A stretch of 34,136 nucleotides of DNA, from NCBI GenBank assembly GCA_030447585.1, contig JAUJOO010000004.1:174125-208260 (forward strand), given 5' to 3'. Under the pieces are notes generated by a model. That model had not been told where the DNA came from and made no database searches. It worked only from the letters and a program-made list of their open reading frames with translations. Source of the DNA: Nocardioidaceae bacterium. Its GTDB lineage: Bacteria > Actinomycetota > Actinomycetes > Propionibacteriales > Nocardioidaceae. Below are positions 17,992 to 26,551 of the stretch, piece by piece. Within the stretch, counting starts at the first letter, position 1. Each line of letters starts with the position of its first letter. The position numbers and the translations under genes were made by a program.

Positions 17992-18405
17992 ATGGAAGCA
18001 CCTGTGAGCTTGACTCGAGCGCTCACTCTCGAACTGATCGACAGTGAGGGCGAGGTGAGGCCTCTCCAGGCAGAGCTTCGGTACGACAGCCATGACCCGT
18101 ACGCCGTCGCAGCCTGCTTCGACACCGCAGGCACAAGCGTGTGCTGGGTGTTCGGCCGCGATCTGCTGGCTGGTGGCGTCTTCTCGCCCACTGGCGACGG
18201 TGACGTCCATGTGTGGCCATGCCTGGACTCCCATGGTCGAGCGGTCACCATCATCGAGCTGACGTCCCCAGAAGGGGAGGCGTTGATGCAGGCTCAGAGC
18301 TCAGAGGTGTGCGACTTCCTTCGTCGCAGCGAGGCACTCGTGCCCTCGGGATCAGAGGCGATGCACGTGAACATGGATCACGTGGTGGCCCAGCTGCTCG
18401 GCTGA
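17992..18405 (+). CDS. SsgA family sporulation/cell division regulator
   Basis: A 137-residue SsgA-like protein. In Streptomyces these proteins control septum placement and peptidoglycan steps (SsgB recruits FtsZ). The family pattern is seen in SLTRALTLELI, PLQAELRYDSHDPYAVAACF and CWVFGRDLLAGGV, then VHVWPCLDSHGRAVTIIEL. An ideal AGGAGG lies 4 nt before the ATG at 17992. It is a stand-alone gene; the copy cannot be assigned to SsgA, SsgB or another subclass by eye. Its presence implies relatives with sporulation-like septation but does not prove that this strain sporulates. Confidence 0.88.
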   Translation: MEAPVSLTRALTLELIDSEGEVRPLQAELRYDSHDPYAVAACFDTAGTSVCWVFGRDLLAGGVFSPTGDGDVHVWPCLDSHGRAVTIIELTSPEGEALMQAQSSEVCDFLRRSEALVPSGSEAMHVNMDHVVAQLLG

Positions 18406-18445
18406 ACCCTCCCCAATACGCCCACAAACCGCTCAGCCCCGTCAT

Positions 18446-18451
18446 TACTGT
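18446..18451 (+). promoter_or_regulatory. -10 element, leaderless start of CGNR gene
   Basis: TACTGT followed by 6 nt and then GTG at 18458; there is no Shine-Dalgarno. Confidence 0.45.
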
Positions 18452-18457
18452 GGACGC

Positions 18458-19024
18458 GTGATGTTCAGCCACGACACCCAACTCTCTTTGCAGGTTGTCG
18501 TCGACTTCGTCAACACGGCCCCACAATGCTCCGGGTCCGAGAGGCTCTGCGACGCTGTCGCCGTCGAGTCGTTCGTGCTGCAGCATCACGTCTCTGACGT
18601 GAACCCTCGCGACTACGCACGACTGGGGCCGCTCCATGAGGTACGAGAGCGGCTGCGTGAGCTCTTCGGAGTGGCGGACCCGGCGCACACGGCAGGTCTC
18701 GTGAACTCGTTGATCGCCGAGGCACCGATGCGCCCCCGCCTCAGCGACCATGACGATTACGGGTGGCACCTGCACTATTTCTCGCCTGAAGCCAGCCTTT
18801 CAGAGCACCTTGCCGTGGACGGGGGCATCGCCATCGCACACCTCGTTGCAGCCGGTGAGAGCGATCGCCTGCGCGTCTGCGCTGCGCCCGACTGTGCATG
18901 CGTGCTCGCGGACTTCTCCCGCAACCGATCCAAGCGCTACTGCGATGCGCGCACGTGCGGCAACCGGCTCAACGTCGCGGCGTACCGAGAGCGCAAACGC
19001 GCGGCCGTCGCCACCGGCGATTGA
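18458..19024 (+). CDS. CGNR zinc-finger protein (ABATE-type transcription regulator)
   Basis: A 188-residue protein with the two-part form of this family: an N-terminal stress-associated helical domain (VVVDFVNTAP... to AHLVAAGE) and a C-terminal zinc finger C-x4-C...C-x4-CGNR, visible as CAAPDCACVLADFSRN then KRYCDARTCGNRLNVAAYRERK. Proteins of this group are putative DNA-binding regulators. GTG at 18458 (leaderless) and ATG at 18461 are adjacent start options. The next gene begins 11 nt after its stop and is probably co-transcribed. Confidence 0.88.
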   Translation: MMFSHDTQLSLQVVVDFVNTAPQCSGSERLCDAVAVESFVLQHHVSDVNPRDYARLGPLHEVRERLRELFGVADPAHTAGLVNSLIAEAPMRPRLSDHDDYGWHLHYFSPEASLSEHLAVDGGIAIAHLVAAGESDRLRVCAAPDCACVLADFSRNRSKRYCDARTCGNRLNVAAYRERKRAAVATGD

Positions 19025-19034
19025 CGCGGCCGAG

Positions 19035-19457
19035 ATGACCCACTTCACGATTGAACGTTCCACTGCTCTTCCCGCAGCCGTCGCCTGGGGCCGGCTCACG
19101 GACTGGGAGCGGCACGGCGAGGCGGTTCCCTTCACCACTGTCACCCGGTCCGGCGAGGGCGTCGGGTCAACGTTCACAGCGCGTACGGCGCTCGGACCAC
19201 TGGGGTTCGACGACCCGATGGAGATCGTCAGGTGGTATCCACCCGACGGCGCCACCGCCGGACACTGCCGCGTCGAGAAACGGGGCAGCGTCATCGCCGG
19301 CTGGGCGGAACTCACGGTGATTCCCACGTCCGAGGGTTCGCTTGTCCGCTGGGAAGAGACGGCCAGCATCCGTGGCACCGGGAAGATCTTGAACCTGCCC
19401 ACCGCGCTGGTGTCGAGGCGACTCTTCGGACGCCTGATCGATCGACTGCTCAACTGA
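19035..19457 (+). CDS. SRPBCC family (polyketide cyclase/START-like) protein
   Basis: A 140-residue protein with the pattern of the SRPBCC fold: an initial strand FTIERSTALPAAVAWGRLTD, the central GVGSTFTARTALGPLGFDDP, a W-containing strand and a long final helix (ALVSRRLFGRLIDRLL). Such proteins form a hydrophobic pocket for small lipophilic ligands. The frame is open upstream within the CGNR gene, but ATG 19035 starts the fold. It is likely in an operon with the CGNR regulator and might bind the effector of that pathway; ligand unknown. Confidence 0.8.
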   Translation: MTHFTIERSTALPAAVAWGRLTDWERHGEAVPFTTVTRSGEGVGSTFTARTALGPLGFDDPMEIVRWYPPDGATAGHCRVEKRGSVIAGWAELTVIPTSEGSLVRWEETASIRGTGKILNLPTALVSRRLFGRLIDRLLN

Positions 19458-19462
19458 ACCGC

Positions 19463-20281
19463 TCAAGGATCGATGTTCTTCGGCTCCATCGTCTGCCATA
19501 CGTGACGTATCTGCTCCGTCACGAGCTGCTCGGCGCCGAAGACCGTGCCGTCCAGCTCATGAAGTCCTTGCACATCCCGAGTCGTCGAGGTCAGAAAAAC
19601 TTCGTCAGCGGTGGCAAGCTCCTCCATCGTCAGGTCGCGCTCGACCACGTCGCACCATTCGAGCACCAGCTCGCGGGTGATCCCCGCCAGACAACCCGAT
19701 GTGAGTGGCGGGGTCGCCACCTGCCCGTTGACAACACAGAAAACGTTCGTCCCCGTACCCTCGCACAGCTGCCCTTGAGTGTTGGCGAAGATCGCCTCCG
19801 AGGCGCCGCGCTGCTTCGCGTAGTCCAACGCCATGACGTTCTCGGCGTACGACGTGGTCTTCAGCCCGGCAAGGGCGCCGCGCTCGTTGCGGGTCCACGG
19901 CACCGTGACCGCCTTCGTCGTGGGCGCTGCCGTCTCGGAAACCGTCAGCAGCACCAGTAGGCTGGGCTCTCCGGTCGCTCTGTCAGATCCGAGCGGTCCA
20001 ATGCCTCCGGTATACGTGATCCGGATTCGACCTAAGGGGATGTGCTCCTGACCTAGCACCTCGGCGATAGCGGCGCGGACACGCTGCTCGTCGGGTGCCG
20101 GGAGACCCAGACCGACCGCCGACCGGCTGAGGCGGTGTAGGTGCCTTGTCAGTGCGAACGGCTCCCCGTTGGTGACCTTGATGGCCTCGAATACCCCGTC
20201 ACCCACCGTTATCCCGTGGTCGAGAGGGGCGAGGGCGGGTCGAGTGGGTTCGACGAGCGATCCGTTGCACCACGCGAGCAT
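19463..20281 (-). CDS. pabC: Aminodeoxychorismate lyase-like class IV aminotransferase
   Basis: A fold-type IV PLP enzyme of 272 residues. N-terminal HGITVGDGVFEAIKV and the PLP-lysine segment LKTTSYAENVMALDYAK (equivalent to branched-chain aminotransferase/PabC lysine), followed by EGTGTNVFCVVNG, mark the family. Length and the GDGVFEA motif suit 4-amino-4-deoxychorismate lyase (p-aminobenzoate and folate synthesis), but D-amino-acid or branched-chain aminotransferase cannot be excluded by eye. The ATG at 20281 is the codon reached 6 nt after a TAGGGT -10 element, i.e. leaderless. It converges with the SRPBCC gene, 5 nt apart. Confidence 0.82.
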   Translation of the reverse strand: MLAWCNGSLVEPTRPALAPLDHGITVGDGVFEAIKVTNGEPFALTRHLHRLSRSAVGLGLPAPDEQRVRAAIAEVLGQEHIPLGRIRITYTGGIGPLGSDRATGEPSLLVLLTVSETAAPTTKAVTVPWTRNERGALAGLKTTSYAENVMALDYAKQRGASEAIFANTQGQLCEGTGTNVFCVVNGQVATPPLTSGCLAGITRELVLEWCDVVERDLTMEELATADEVFLTSTTRDVQGLHELDGTVFGAEQLVTEQIRHVWQTMEPKNIDP

Positions 20282-20287
20282 GAGAAC

Positions 20288-20293
20288 ACCCTA
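20288..20293 (-). promoter_or_regulatory. -10 element, leaderless start of pabC-like gene
   Basis: TAGGGT on the minus strand, 6 nt before the ATG at 20281. Confidence 0.45.
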
Positions 20294-20335
20294 GACCGGG
20301 GCGGCGACGGCGAGTCCACGCGCCGCGGCCGAAGT

Positions 20336-20363
20336 TTGTGCGACGACACGGATCAGATATGGT
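20336..20363 (+). promoter_or_regulatory. Promoter of the tRNA-Gly-Cys-Val cluster
   Basis: TTGTGC (20336-20341), 16-bp spacer, TATGGT (20358-20363), about 37 nt before the tRNA-Gly 5' end. Confidence 0.55.
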
Positions 20364-20399
20364 TTTCTCTCGCGCCACGAGTCGAAACCGGCGGCGCGT

Positions 20400-20472
20400 G
20401 CGGACGTAGCTCAGTTGGTAGAGCGCAACCTTGCCAAGGTTGAGGTCGCGAGTTCGAGCCTCGTCGTCCGCT
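20400..20472 (+). tRNA. tRNA-Gly(GCC)
   Basis: Acceptor GCGGACG/CGTCCGC, anticodon stem CAACC/GGTTG with loop TTGCCAA (anticodon GCC), T-loop TTCGAGC. CCA is not encoded. First of three consecutive tRNAs. Confidence 0.97.
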
Positions 20473-20501
20473 CGGAGCGGGTCGTAGGCTTACCCTCCAA
20501 C

Positions 20502-20572
20502 GGTGGAGTGGCCGAGAGGCGAGGCAACGGACTGCAAATCCGTCTACGAGGGTTCAAATCCCTTCTCCACCT
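20502..20572 (+). tRNA. tRNA-Cys(GCA)
   Basis: Acceptor GGTGGAG/CTCCACC, anticodon stem ACGGA/TCCGT with loop CTGCAAA (anticodon GCA), T-loop TTCAAAT. CCA is not encoded. Confidence 0.97.
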
Positions 20573-20597
20573 CGAGGTCGCACGATCACAACACGAA

Positions 20598-20674
20598 GGA
20601 CCGTTGGCGCAGCCCGGTAGCGCGCCTCCCTGACACGGAGGAGGTCACTGGTTCAAGTCCAGTACGGTCCACCA
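20598..20674 (+). tRNA. tRNA-Val(GAC)
   Basis: Acceptor GGACCGT/ACGGTCC, anticodon stem CCTCC/GGAGG with loop CTGACAC (anticodon GAC), and encoded CCA. Last of the cluster. The following 400 nt (20675-21074) contain no credible gene. Confidence 0.97.
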
Positions 20675-20905
20675 GCAAAACCGCAGGGCGACCGCACCAT
20701 AGGGTCTAGCCTGAGCCATGCGCCGCGTCTGTCCCCCAAAGCCCGTAGCGGCGCGGCGGGACGACGTCTGGCGTCCCGGCCAGCTTGAGGCTGGCGACGT
20801 GACGACGACGGCTGGCTGGCGTATCTGCGGTACAGCGCCGGCGTGGGGATGCGGCACCTGCAACGTTCCCCACCGGTTTTCTTGCCGGGGGTGTGTCAGG
20901 CCACT

Positions 20906-20921
20906 CACCGGCTTGCCGGTG
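20906..20921. repeat. Palindromic hairpin in non-coding stretch
   Basis: CACCGGC-tt-GCCGGTG is a perfect 7-bp inverted repeat flanked on both sides by TGTCAGG. It is the clearest structure in the 400 nt between tRNA-Val and the capA-like pseudogene; role unknown. Confidence 0.4.
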
Positions 20922-21074
20922 TCTGTCAGGGTGGCAATGCAGCAAAGTGGCTAAGGCGACCGAGCCATGACGACATGATCGAAACAACACTGAGCCGCGC
21001 ACTGTGAGACGGAAGCTCTGCAACAGGCGGCGCAGCGTTCGGGGAAGGGACGCCGCGCGACGACGGACGTGAGC

Positions 21075-21080
21075 TAGCTT
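21075..21080 (+). promoter_or_regulatory. -10 element, leaderless start of capA-like gene
   Basis: TAGCTT followed by 7 nt and then GTG at 21088. Confidence 0.4.
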
Positions 21081-21087
21081 TCTGTCG

Positions 21088-22171
21088 GTGCTGATGGTCC
21101 TGACGGCTTGCAGCGGGGGTGCTGGGAGCCCGGGAAGCCACCAGAGCACCGGGGGCACCCAGGACGCAGCAGGCGGCTCCAACTCCGCACCAGTGCCATC
21201 ACCCCTCGTGCCGGTCACGGTCTTGCCGTCCACCAAGCCGCCCAGGCAGGCGAAGCCGGTGACCATCGCCTTCGCCGGTGACGTGCACTTCGAGGGTTTG
21301 CTGACATCGCGACTCGCAGACCCGTCGACGGCAATGGGGCCGCTCACCGCCACGCTCGCCCGCGCGGATCTGGCGATCATCAACCTCGAGACCGCGGTGA
21401 CCACCCGCGGAGTTCCGGAGCCGAAGGAGTATCGTTTCCGGCTCCCCGGTGGTTCTCGACGCGCTTGCCAACGCCGGCATCGACGTGGTGACGATGGCAA
21501 ACAACCACGGGCTGGACTACGGCCCGATCAGCGTGCCGGACGTCCTCGCCGCGGCCGAGGACAAGGGATGCCGGTGATCGGGATCGGACGTGACGCTGAC
21601 GAGGCGTTTCGCCCGTGGATCACCTCGGTGCACGGTCAGCGCATCGCCTTCATAGGGGCCACCGCAGTGGTCGACGCCCACCTGGTCGAGAGCTTGTCCG
21701 CCGGACGCCACCAACCAGGCGTCGCAACCGCCCTCGATGGTGACAACGCCGCGCTCGTCGCGGCCATCAAGGACGTCCGCCCGCGCGTCGACACGGTGGT
21801 GGTGGACATGCACTACGGCAGCGACATCAGTCAGTGCCCGACTGAGATCCAGCGCGGCGTCGTTCGAGACGCCGCACTGGGGTGCTGCTCGGCCAGCGCG
21901 CACGCGCTGCTCGGCGCCGGCGAGGCTCCGCCTACGTCAGTTACAGCTTAGGCAACTACCAGTTCTATTCCGCCGGTGGCATCACCGCGGAGACAGGCGT
22001 GCTCACGCTGACCGTCGACGGGCGCAAGGTCAGTGACCCACGGTGGACCCCTGGCACCATCGTCGGGGCTTGCCGACGCCGTTGACAGGAGCCACTGCTG
22101 CCGACGCCGTCGGCCGCTGGCGAAGCTTGCGGGCGTGTACCGGCCTGACGCCCACGCCACAATCTCGTTAG
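21088..22171 (+). pseudogene. CapA-family (poly-gamma-glutamate synthesis-like) lipoprotein, several frameshifts
   Basis: CapA-family proteins are exported metallophosphatase-fold proteins. The pieces line up in order but in different frames: signal and lipobox (VLMVLTAC), IAFAGDVHFEGLL and INLETAVTT in the first frame; VLDALANAGIDVVTMANNHG from about 21452 in a second; PVIGIGRDADEAF and VVVDMHYGSD back in the first; AYVSYSLGNYQFYSAGG from about 21927 in a third; and GLPTPLTGATAADAVGRW up to the stop at 22169-22171. At least five indels are needed; near 21441-21450, 21566 and 22067 the missing base would restore a longer G run. As written it cannot give the full protein. It could be a true pseudogene or sequence error. 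Confidence 0.75.
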
Positions 22172-22362
22172 CCGCGAACACATGCCCTAGCGCGAGGAGC
22201 AAGCTTGGCAGTGGCCGCGAAAGGCCTCCTCGAAGCCACCACGACGGCTACAGCTGGCGGGCATACGTGGAGTACTCAACCGGCGCCGGGATGCGACCCT
22301 CGAGTGGGTGTGAGGCCCGCACCGCGCGTCTTGGTGTGAGCGGGCTCCATGGTTCTTGCCCC

Positions 22363-22390
22363 TGTCAGGCGTGACTTGTCAGGCGTGACG
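22363..22390. repeat. Tandem duplication, 14-bp unit
   Basis: TGTCAGGCGTGACT and TGTCAGGCGTGACG lie head to tail. The second copy contains the stop codon of the DUF4177 gene (minus strand). Confidence 0.7.
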
Positions 22391-22579
22391 CTCGAACGTT
22401 GCCAGCAGCCCCTCGACGCCACCGGGACCGATGCGTCCCTTCACCTCGACGGACGTCAGTGCCTTGAGCTGCCACCCCTGCCTGGCATGCTCGTTTAGCA
22501 CCTTCTCGAGCTTGTCACCGGACATCTTGCCCCCGATCATGCCCTCACGTAGCTCGACAACCTTGTACTCGTAGGCCAT
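22379..22579 (-). CDS. DUF4177 domain protein
   Basis: A 66-residue protein with the DUF4177 pattern YEYKVVEL...LEKVLNEHARQGWQLKAL...LLATFER. A strong AAGGAGGT sits 5 nt upstream of the ATG. Cytoplasmic and small; function of the family is unknown. The preceding stretch 22172-22378 holds no gene I can support. Confidence 0.88.
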   Translation of the reverse strand: MAYEYKVVELREGMIGGKMSGDKLEKVLNEHARQGWQLKALTSVEVKGRIGPGGVEGLLATFERHA

Positions 22580-22841
22580 GCGCTACCTCCTTCGTTCCGG
22601 GTGTCTCGAGGCATGCCCGAGCCACTTGGAGCTTTTGCTTTGCCGGACATCCAGCAGTGTAGGCATCGAAACGCCGCTCAACAGAGGTTGACCATACGTC
22701 TGGGTGCCGGGCTGCCGGTGGACCGGTTGCGGCTTCCGCAGCACGGCGGTGGCGATGAACCCGAGCCGTCAGGGGTCTCTGGTGCACAACGCAGTACCCT
22801 CGGAGCCAATGGCAGTACTTTCGACAGCTGAAGGAGGATAC

Positions 22842-23033
22842 ATGGCGGCGGATCAGTTCTTCGAAGTCTTCAAGAAGCCGAATGGCAAGTTCACGTACCA
22901 ACTGAAAACCCGCGGGAACAAAGTCCTGGCAAAGGGTCGGTCATTCCCGACGAAGAAGGCGGCAAACAGCGCCATCCAGCGGCTCAAAAACGTCGTCCCC
23001 GCTGCCCCCGTGGAGGAGCGTCCCGAAGACTGA
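22842..23033 (+). CDS. DUF1508 (YegP-like) small protein
   Basis: A 63-residue protein with one DUF1508 unit: FFEVFKKPNGKFTYQLKTRG then SFPTKKAANSAIQRLKN, which forms a beta-beta-beta-alpha module. AAGGAGG lies 4 nt before ATG 22842, excluding the longer upstream reading. Function unknown; YegP homologues are small soluble proteins. Confidence 0.85.
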   Translation: MAADQFFEVFKKPNGKFTYQLKTRGNKVLAKGRSFPTKKAANSAIQRLKNVVPAAPVEERPED

Positions 23034-23177
23034 ACTACGCAGCAACGACTTCGGAGGCGGCTGGACCTACGCCCACGCCCAAGTGATCTCCGAGGCCACG
23101 GACCATCACCACACCGAGACTGGATCGCCAGAGCCCCGTGGATAGAGTTTCTCGCTCACCTTCGACCAAGGAGCCAC

Positions 23178-25273
23178 ATGCAGGTCTGGCCAGGCGGCCC
23201 CTACCCGCTCGGTGCAACGTATGACGGGGCTGGCACCAACTTCGCGCTCTTCTCGGAGGTCGCAGAGTCCGTCGAGCTCTGCTTGTTCGACAAGGACGGA
23301 ACCGAGACGCGCGTCGACGTGCCCGAGCGCAACGCGTTGGTGTGGCACGTCTACCTGCCCCGAATCACGCCCGGCCAGCGTTACGGCTACCGCGTCCACG
23401 GCCCCTACGAGCCTGCGCGTGGGCACCGGTGCGACCCCAGCAAACTGTTGATAGACCCCTACGCCAAGGCGCTCGAAGGTCAGATCGACTGGGCGCCGGC
23501 CTGCTTCTCCTACGACCTCGCAAACCCGGCCAAGCGCAACACCGCAGACTCCGCCGCCCATACGATGAAGTCGGTCGTCGTCAACCCTTTCTTCGACTGG
23601 CAGCAAGACCGTCCGCCACGACGCTCCTACCACGAGAGCGTGATCTACGAGGCGCACGTGAGGGGCTTGACGCAGACACACCCAGACATCCCCGAGGAGA
23701 TCCGCGGGACGTATGCCGCCATGGCTCATCCCACGACGATCGAGCACCTCACGAGCCTTGGGGTGACAGCCGTGGAGCTCATGCCTGTGCACCAGTTCAT
23801 CAACGACTCGGCGCTGTCCGACCGGGGGCTCTCGAACTACTGGGGTTACAACACCATCGGCTTCCTCGCCCCGCACAACGCCTACAGCTCGACCGGTCAT
23901 CTCGGCGAACAGGTTCTGGAGTTCAAGGCCATGGTGCGTGACCTGCACCGCGCTGACATCGAGGTCATCCTCGACGTCGTCTACAACCACACCGCCGAGG
24001 GCAACCACCTAGGCCCGACGCTGGGGTTCCGAGGCATCGACAACGCCGCCTACTACCGCCTCGACGACGACGACCCGGCCAAGTACTCCGACACCACCGG
24101 CACAGGCAACACGCTGTTGATGCGGCACCCGCACGTCCTGCAGCTGATCATGGACTCGCTGCGCTACTGGGTGACGGAGATGCACGTCGACGGCTTCCGC
24201 TTCGACCTGGCAGCCACCCTCGCCCGTCAGTTCCACGAGGTCGACCGGCTGAGTGCCTTCTTCGACCTCGTGCACCAGGACCCGGTGGTGTCGCAGGTCA
24301 AGCTCATCGCCGAGCCGTGGGATGTGGGCCCCGGTGGCTACCAGGTGGGAAACTTTCCGCCGCAGTGGACGGAGTGGAACGGCAAGTACCGCGACACTGT
24401 CCGCGACTACTGGCGCGCCGAGCCAGGCTCGCTCGCCGAGTTCGCGGCCCGACTCGCCGGTTCGAGCGACCTCTACGAGAGCGACGGCCGGGCGCCGTAC
24501 GCCTCCATCAACTTCGTCACCGCCCATGACGGTTTCACGCTGCGTGACCTGGTGTCCTTCAACGAGAAGCACAACGACGCCAACGGCGAGCACAACTTGG
24601 ACGGCGAGAGCCACAACCGCTCCTGGAACTGCGGCGCCGAGGGGCCGACGGACGACCCGGAGATCCTGGCGTTGCGCGCTCGACAGCAGCGCAACTTCCT
24701 GGCGACGCTGCTGGTCAGCCAGGAGTCCCCATGCTGCTCCATGGCGACGAGTTCGGCCGCACCCAGCAGGGCAACAACAACGTGTACTGCCAAGACAGCG
24801 AGCGCTCCTGGGTCGACTGGGACGACGTCGACAGCGATCTGCTCGAGTTCACCCGCTCGTTGCTCAAGCTGCGCGCGGAGCACGCGGTCTTCCGGCGGCG
24901 CCGGTTCTTCACCGGGAGGGCTGCTGAGAACGGACTGCCAGACGTCGCCTGGCTGCGACAGGACGCCACCAGGATGGACGCCGACGACTGGCGCCACAAC
25001 TTCCTCAGGCCCCTTGCCGTCTTCTTGAACGGCGAGGCGATCACGGAGCCGGGACTGCGTGGCGAAAACATCACCGATGACTCGTTCCTGCTGCTCTTCA
25101 ACCCCACCCATAAAGACGCGACCATGACACTGCCCGACGGTTCGTACGGCGCCAGCTGGCACCTCGTCCTCGACACCGCCGGCTCAACCGACGACGTCGA
25201 CAGTGACCCTGCTCCTGCCGGCAAGCTTCGGGAAATGTCGGCTCGGTCCGTCGTCGTGATGCGTCGTGGTTGA
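23178..25273 (+). pseudogene. glgX: Glycogen debranching enzyme GlgX, single frameshift
   Basis: GlgX hydrolyses alpha-1,6 branches of limit-dextrinised glycogen. ATG 23178 with AAGGAG upstream opens an N-terminal CBM48 domain ([19 protein letters not shown]) and a GH13 barrel with [11 protein letters not shown], the nucleophile region [11 protein letters not shown] (about 24188), the acid IAEPWDVG (about 24305) and VTAHDG (about 24516). After LLVSQ near 24720 the frame changes: the continuation [20 protein letters not shown] is one base out of phase. Restoring one G (GGAG to GGGAG at about 24720-24725) joins the two parts into a normal protein of about 698 residues. As written translation runs to 25028 with a wrong tail that lacks the C-terminal domain. 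This may be an indel error. Confidence 0.9.
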
Positions 25274-25349
25274 ACGAGCGCCGAGCACTGCTGACGCTAG
25301 CCTGACGCTGGGCCCGAAGCACTACCCCGGGTTCCGGGCGGCGTCGGCA

Positions 25350-26426
25350 TCACGGCACCGACCCGTTATGGGTCCGCCGCTGCTGGGTCAGCTTCTTCCA
25401 CTTCTTCACCCGCTCGGCCCGCAGCCTTGCATCGGATCGCTCCGCCATCCACGTCGTCTCACGCCGGAGCTTGAACCAGCTCTCCAGGCGTCGCTCGGAC
25501 AGCGCACCCTCCTCGACCGCTTGGCGCACCGCACAGCCGGGTTCGACACTGTGGACGCAGTCGGAGAACCTGCATCGTGTGCCTAGCGCGACGACATCGG
25601 GAAAGGTGGCTGCGAGCCCCTCGGCGGTATGGTGCAAACCGACCCCCCGCAGTCCTGGGGTGTCGATGACCGCGCCGCCCCCGGGAAGGGGGACCAGCTC
25701 GCGCCGCACCGACGTGTGTCGCCCCTTGCCGTCGTCGCGGATGTCCTTCGTCGTCAAGAGGTAGGCGCCGACAAGGGCGTTGATCAGCGTGGACTTGCCG
25801 TGGCCTGAGGCGCCGATCAGCCCGAGTGTGGCGTTGCAGCCCGCCATTGCCCTCAACCGGTCAAGTCCTTGACCTGTGACGGTGCTGCAGATGACGACGT
25901 CAACTCCAGGAGCCGCCTTCGCCACATCGTCGGCCACCATCGAGGCATCGCCGACCAGGTCTGCCTTGGTCAAGACGACCGCCGGCCGGGCACCGCTCTC
26001 CCATGCCAGCGCAACCAGCCGCTCCACGCGCGACACGTTCGGCGCCGGGTGCAGCGCCACTACGACCGCGAGCACGTCGATGTTGGCCAGCAGCACCTGT
26101 CCGTGCGACGTGCCCGACGCCTCTGCCCGCACGACCGACGTACGCCTCGGCAACAGGGTCTCGACGGTGACCGGCCCGTCGGACCACGTCCGCACAAGAC
26201 ACCAGTCACCAGCGCACGGAGCCGCGCGTGAGTCTCCGCCCGCCGCGTCAAGCAGCGCCGCGCCGTACGTCGCCCGAACCGGGCCGCGCTTAGTCATCAC
26301 CGTGCAGAGGCCCTTGTCGACGCGGGCCACCCGCGCCGGGACCCCTGCGCCCAGGTACGACGAGGCAAGCTCGCGCCAGTCGTCGTCCCAGCCGAGCCCC
26401 GTCAGGTCGATCAGCGGAGCCGTCAC
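25350..26426 (-). CDS. rsgA: Ribosome small subunit-dependent GTPase RsgA
   Basis: Circularly permuted GTPase that checks late 30S subunit maturation. 358 residues from the GTG at 26426: an OB-fold first, then the permuted G motifs in the order TKADL (G4), GASGHGKSTLINAL (G1) and DTPGLRGVGL (G3), and a C-terminal zinc motif C-x4-C-x-H-x5-C in CRFSDCVHSVEPGC. The usual G1 'GVGKS' reads GHGKS. The GTG follows a TAGCCT -10 by 7 nt, so the mRNA is probably leaderless; the upstream extension to 26462 is unlikely. Confidence 0.95.
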   Translation of the reverse strand: MTAPLIDLTGLGWDDDWRELASSYLGAGVPARVARVDKGLCTVMTKRGPVRATYGAALLDAAGGDSRAAPCAGDWCLVRTWSDGPVTVETLLPRRTSVVRAEASGTSHGQVLLANIDVLAVVVALHPAPNVSRVERLVALAWESGARPAVVLTKADLVGDASMVADDVAKAAPGVDVVICSTVTGQGLDRLRAMAGCNATLGLIGASGHGKSTLINALVGAYLLTTKDIRDDGKGRHTSVRRELVPLPGGGAVIDTPGLRGVGLHHTAEGLAATFPDVVALGTRCRFSDCVHSVEPGCAVRQAVEEGALSERRLESWFKLRRETTWMAERSDARLRAERVKKWKKLTQQRRTHNGSVP

Positions 26427-26433
26427 ACGGCGA

Positions 26434-26439
26434 AGGCTA
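26434..26439 (-). promoter_or_regulatory. -10 element, leaderless start of rsgA
   Basis: TAGCCT on the minus strand, 7 nt before GTG 26426. Confidence 0.45.
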
Positions 26440-26551
26440 GGCCCGCGCGGGGGGCCGCGCACCGGGTTATTGGCTCTTCGGACTTATGCATGGGCAGCGG
26501 TTCGTCGGTAGGTCCGGGTGCCGCTGGGGCGACCTGGATGCGTACCCGCCG

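Noticed and set aside
20598-20674. tRNA-Val 3' end as attachment site of an integrated element
   Set aside because: No second copy of the tRNA 3' end, integrase or phage gene was seen downstream within the window.
20675-21074. Short open frames after the tRNA cluster (both strands)
   Set aside because: They begin or end inside tRNA sequence or lack ribosome sites, codon pattern and recognisable motifs.
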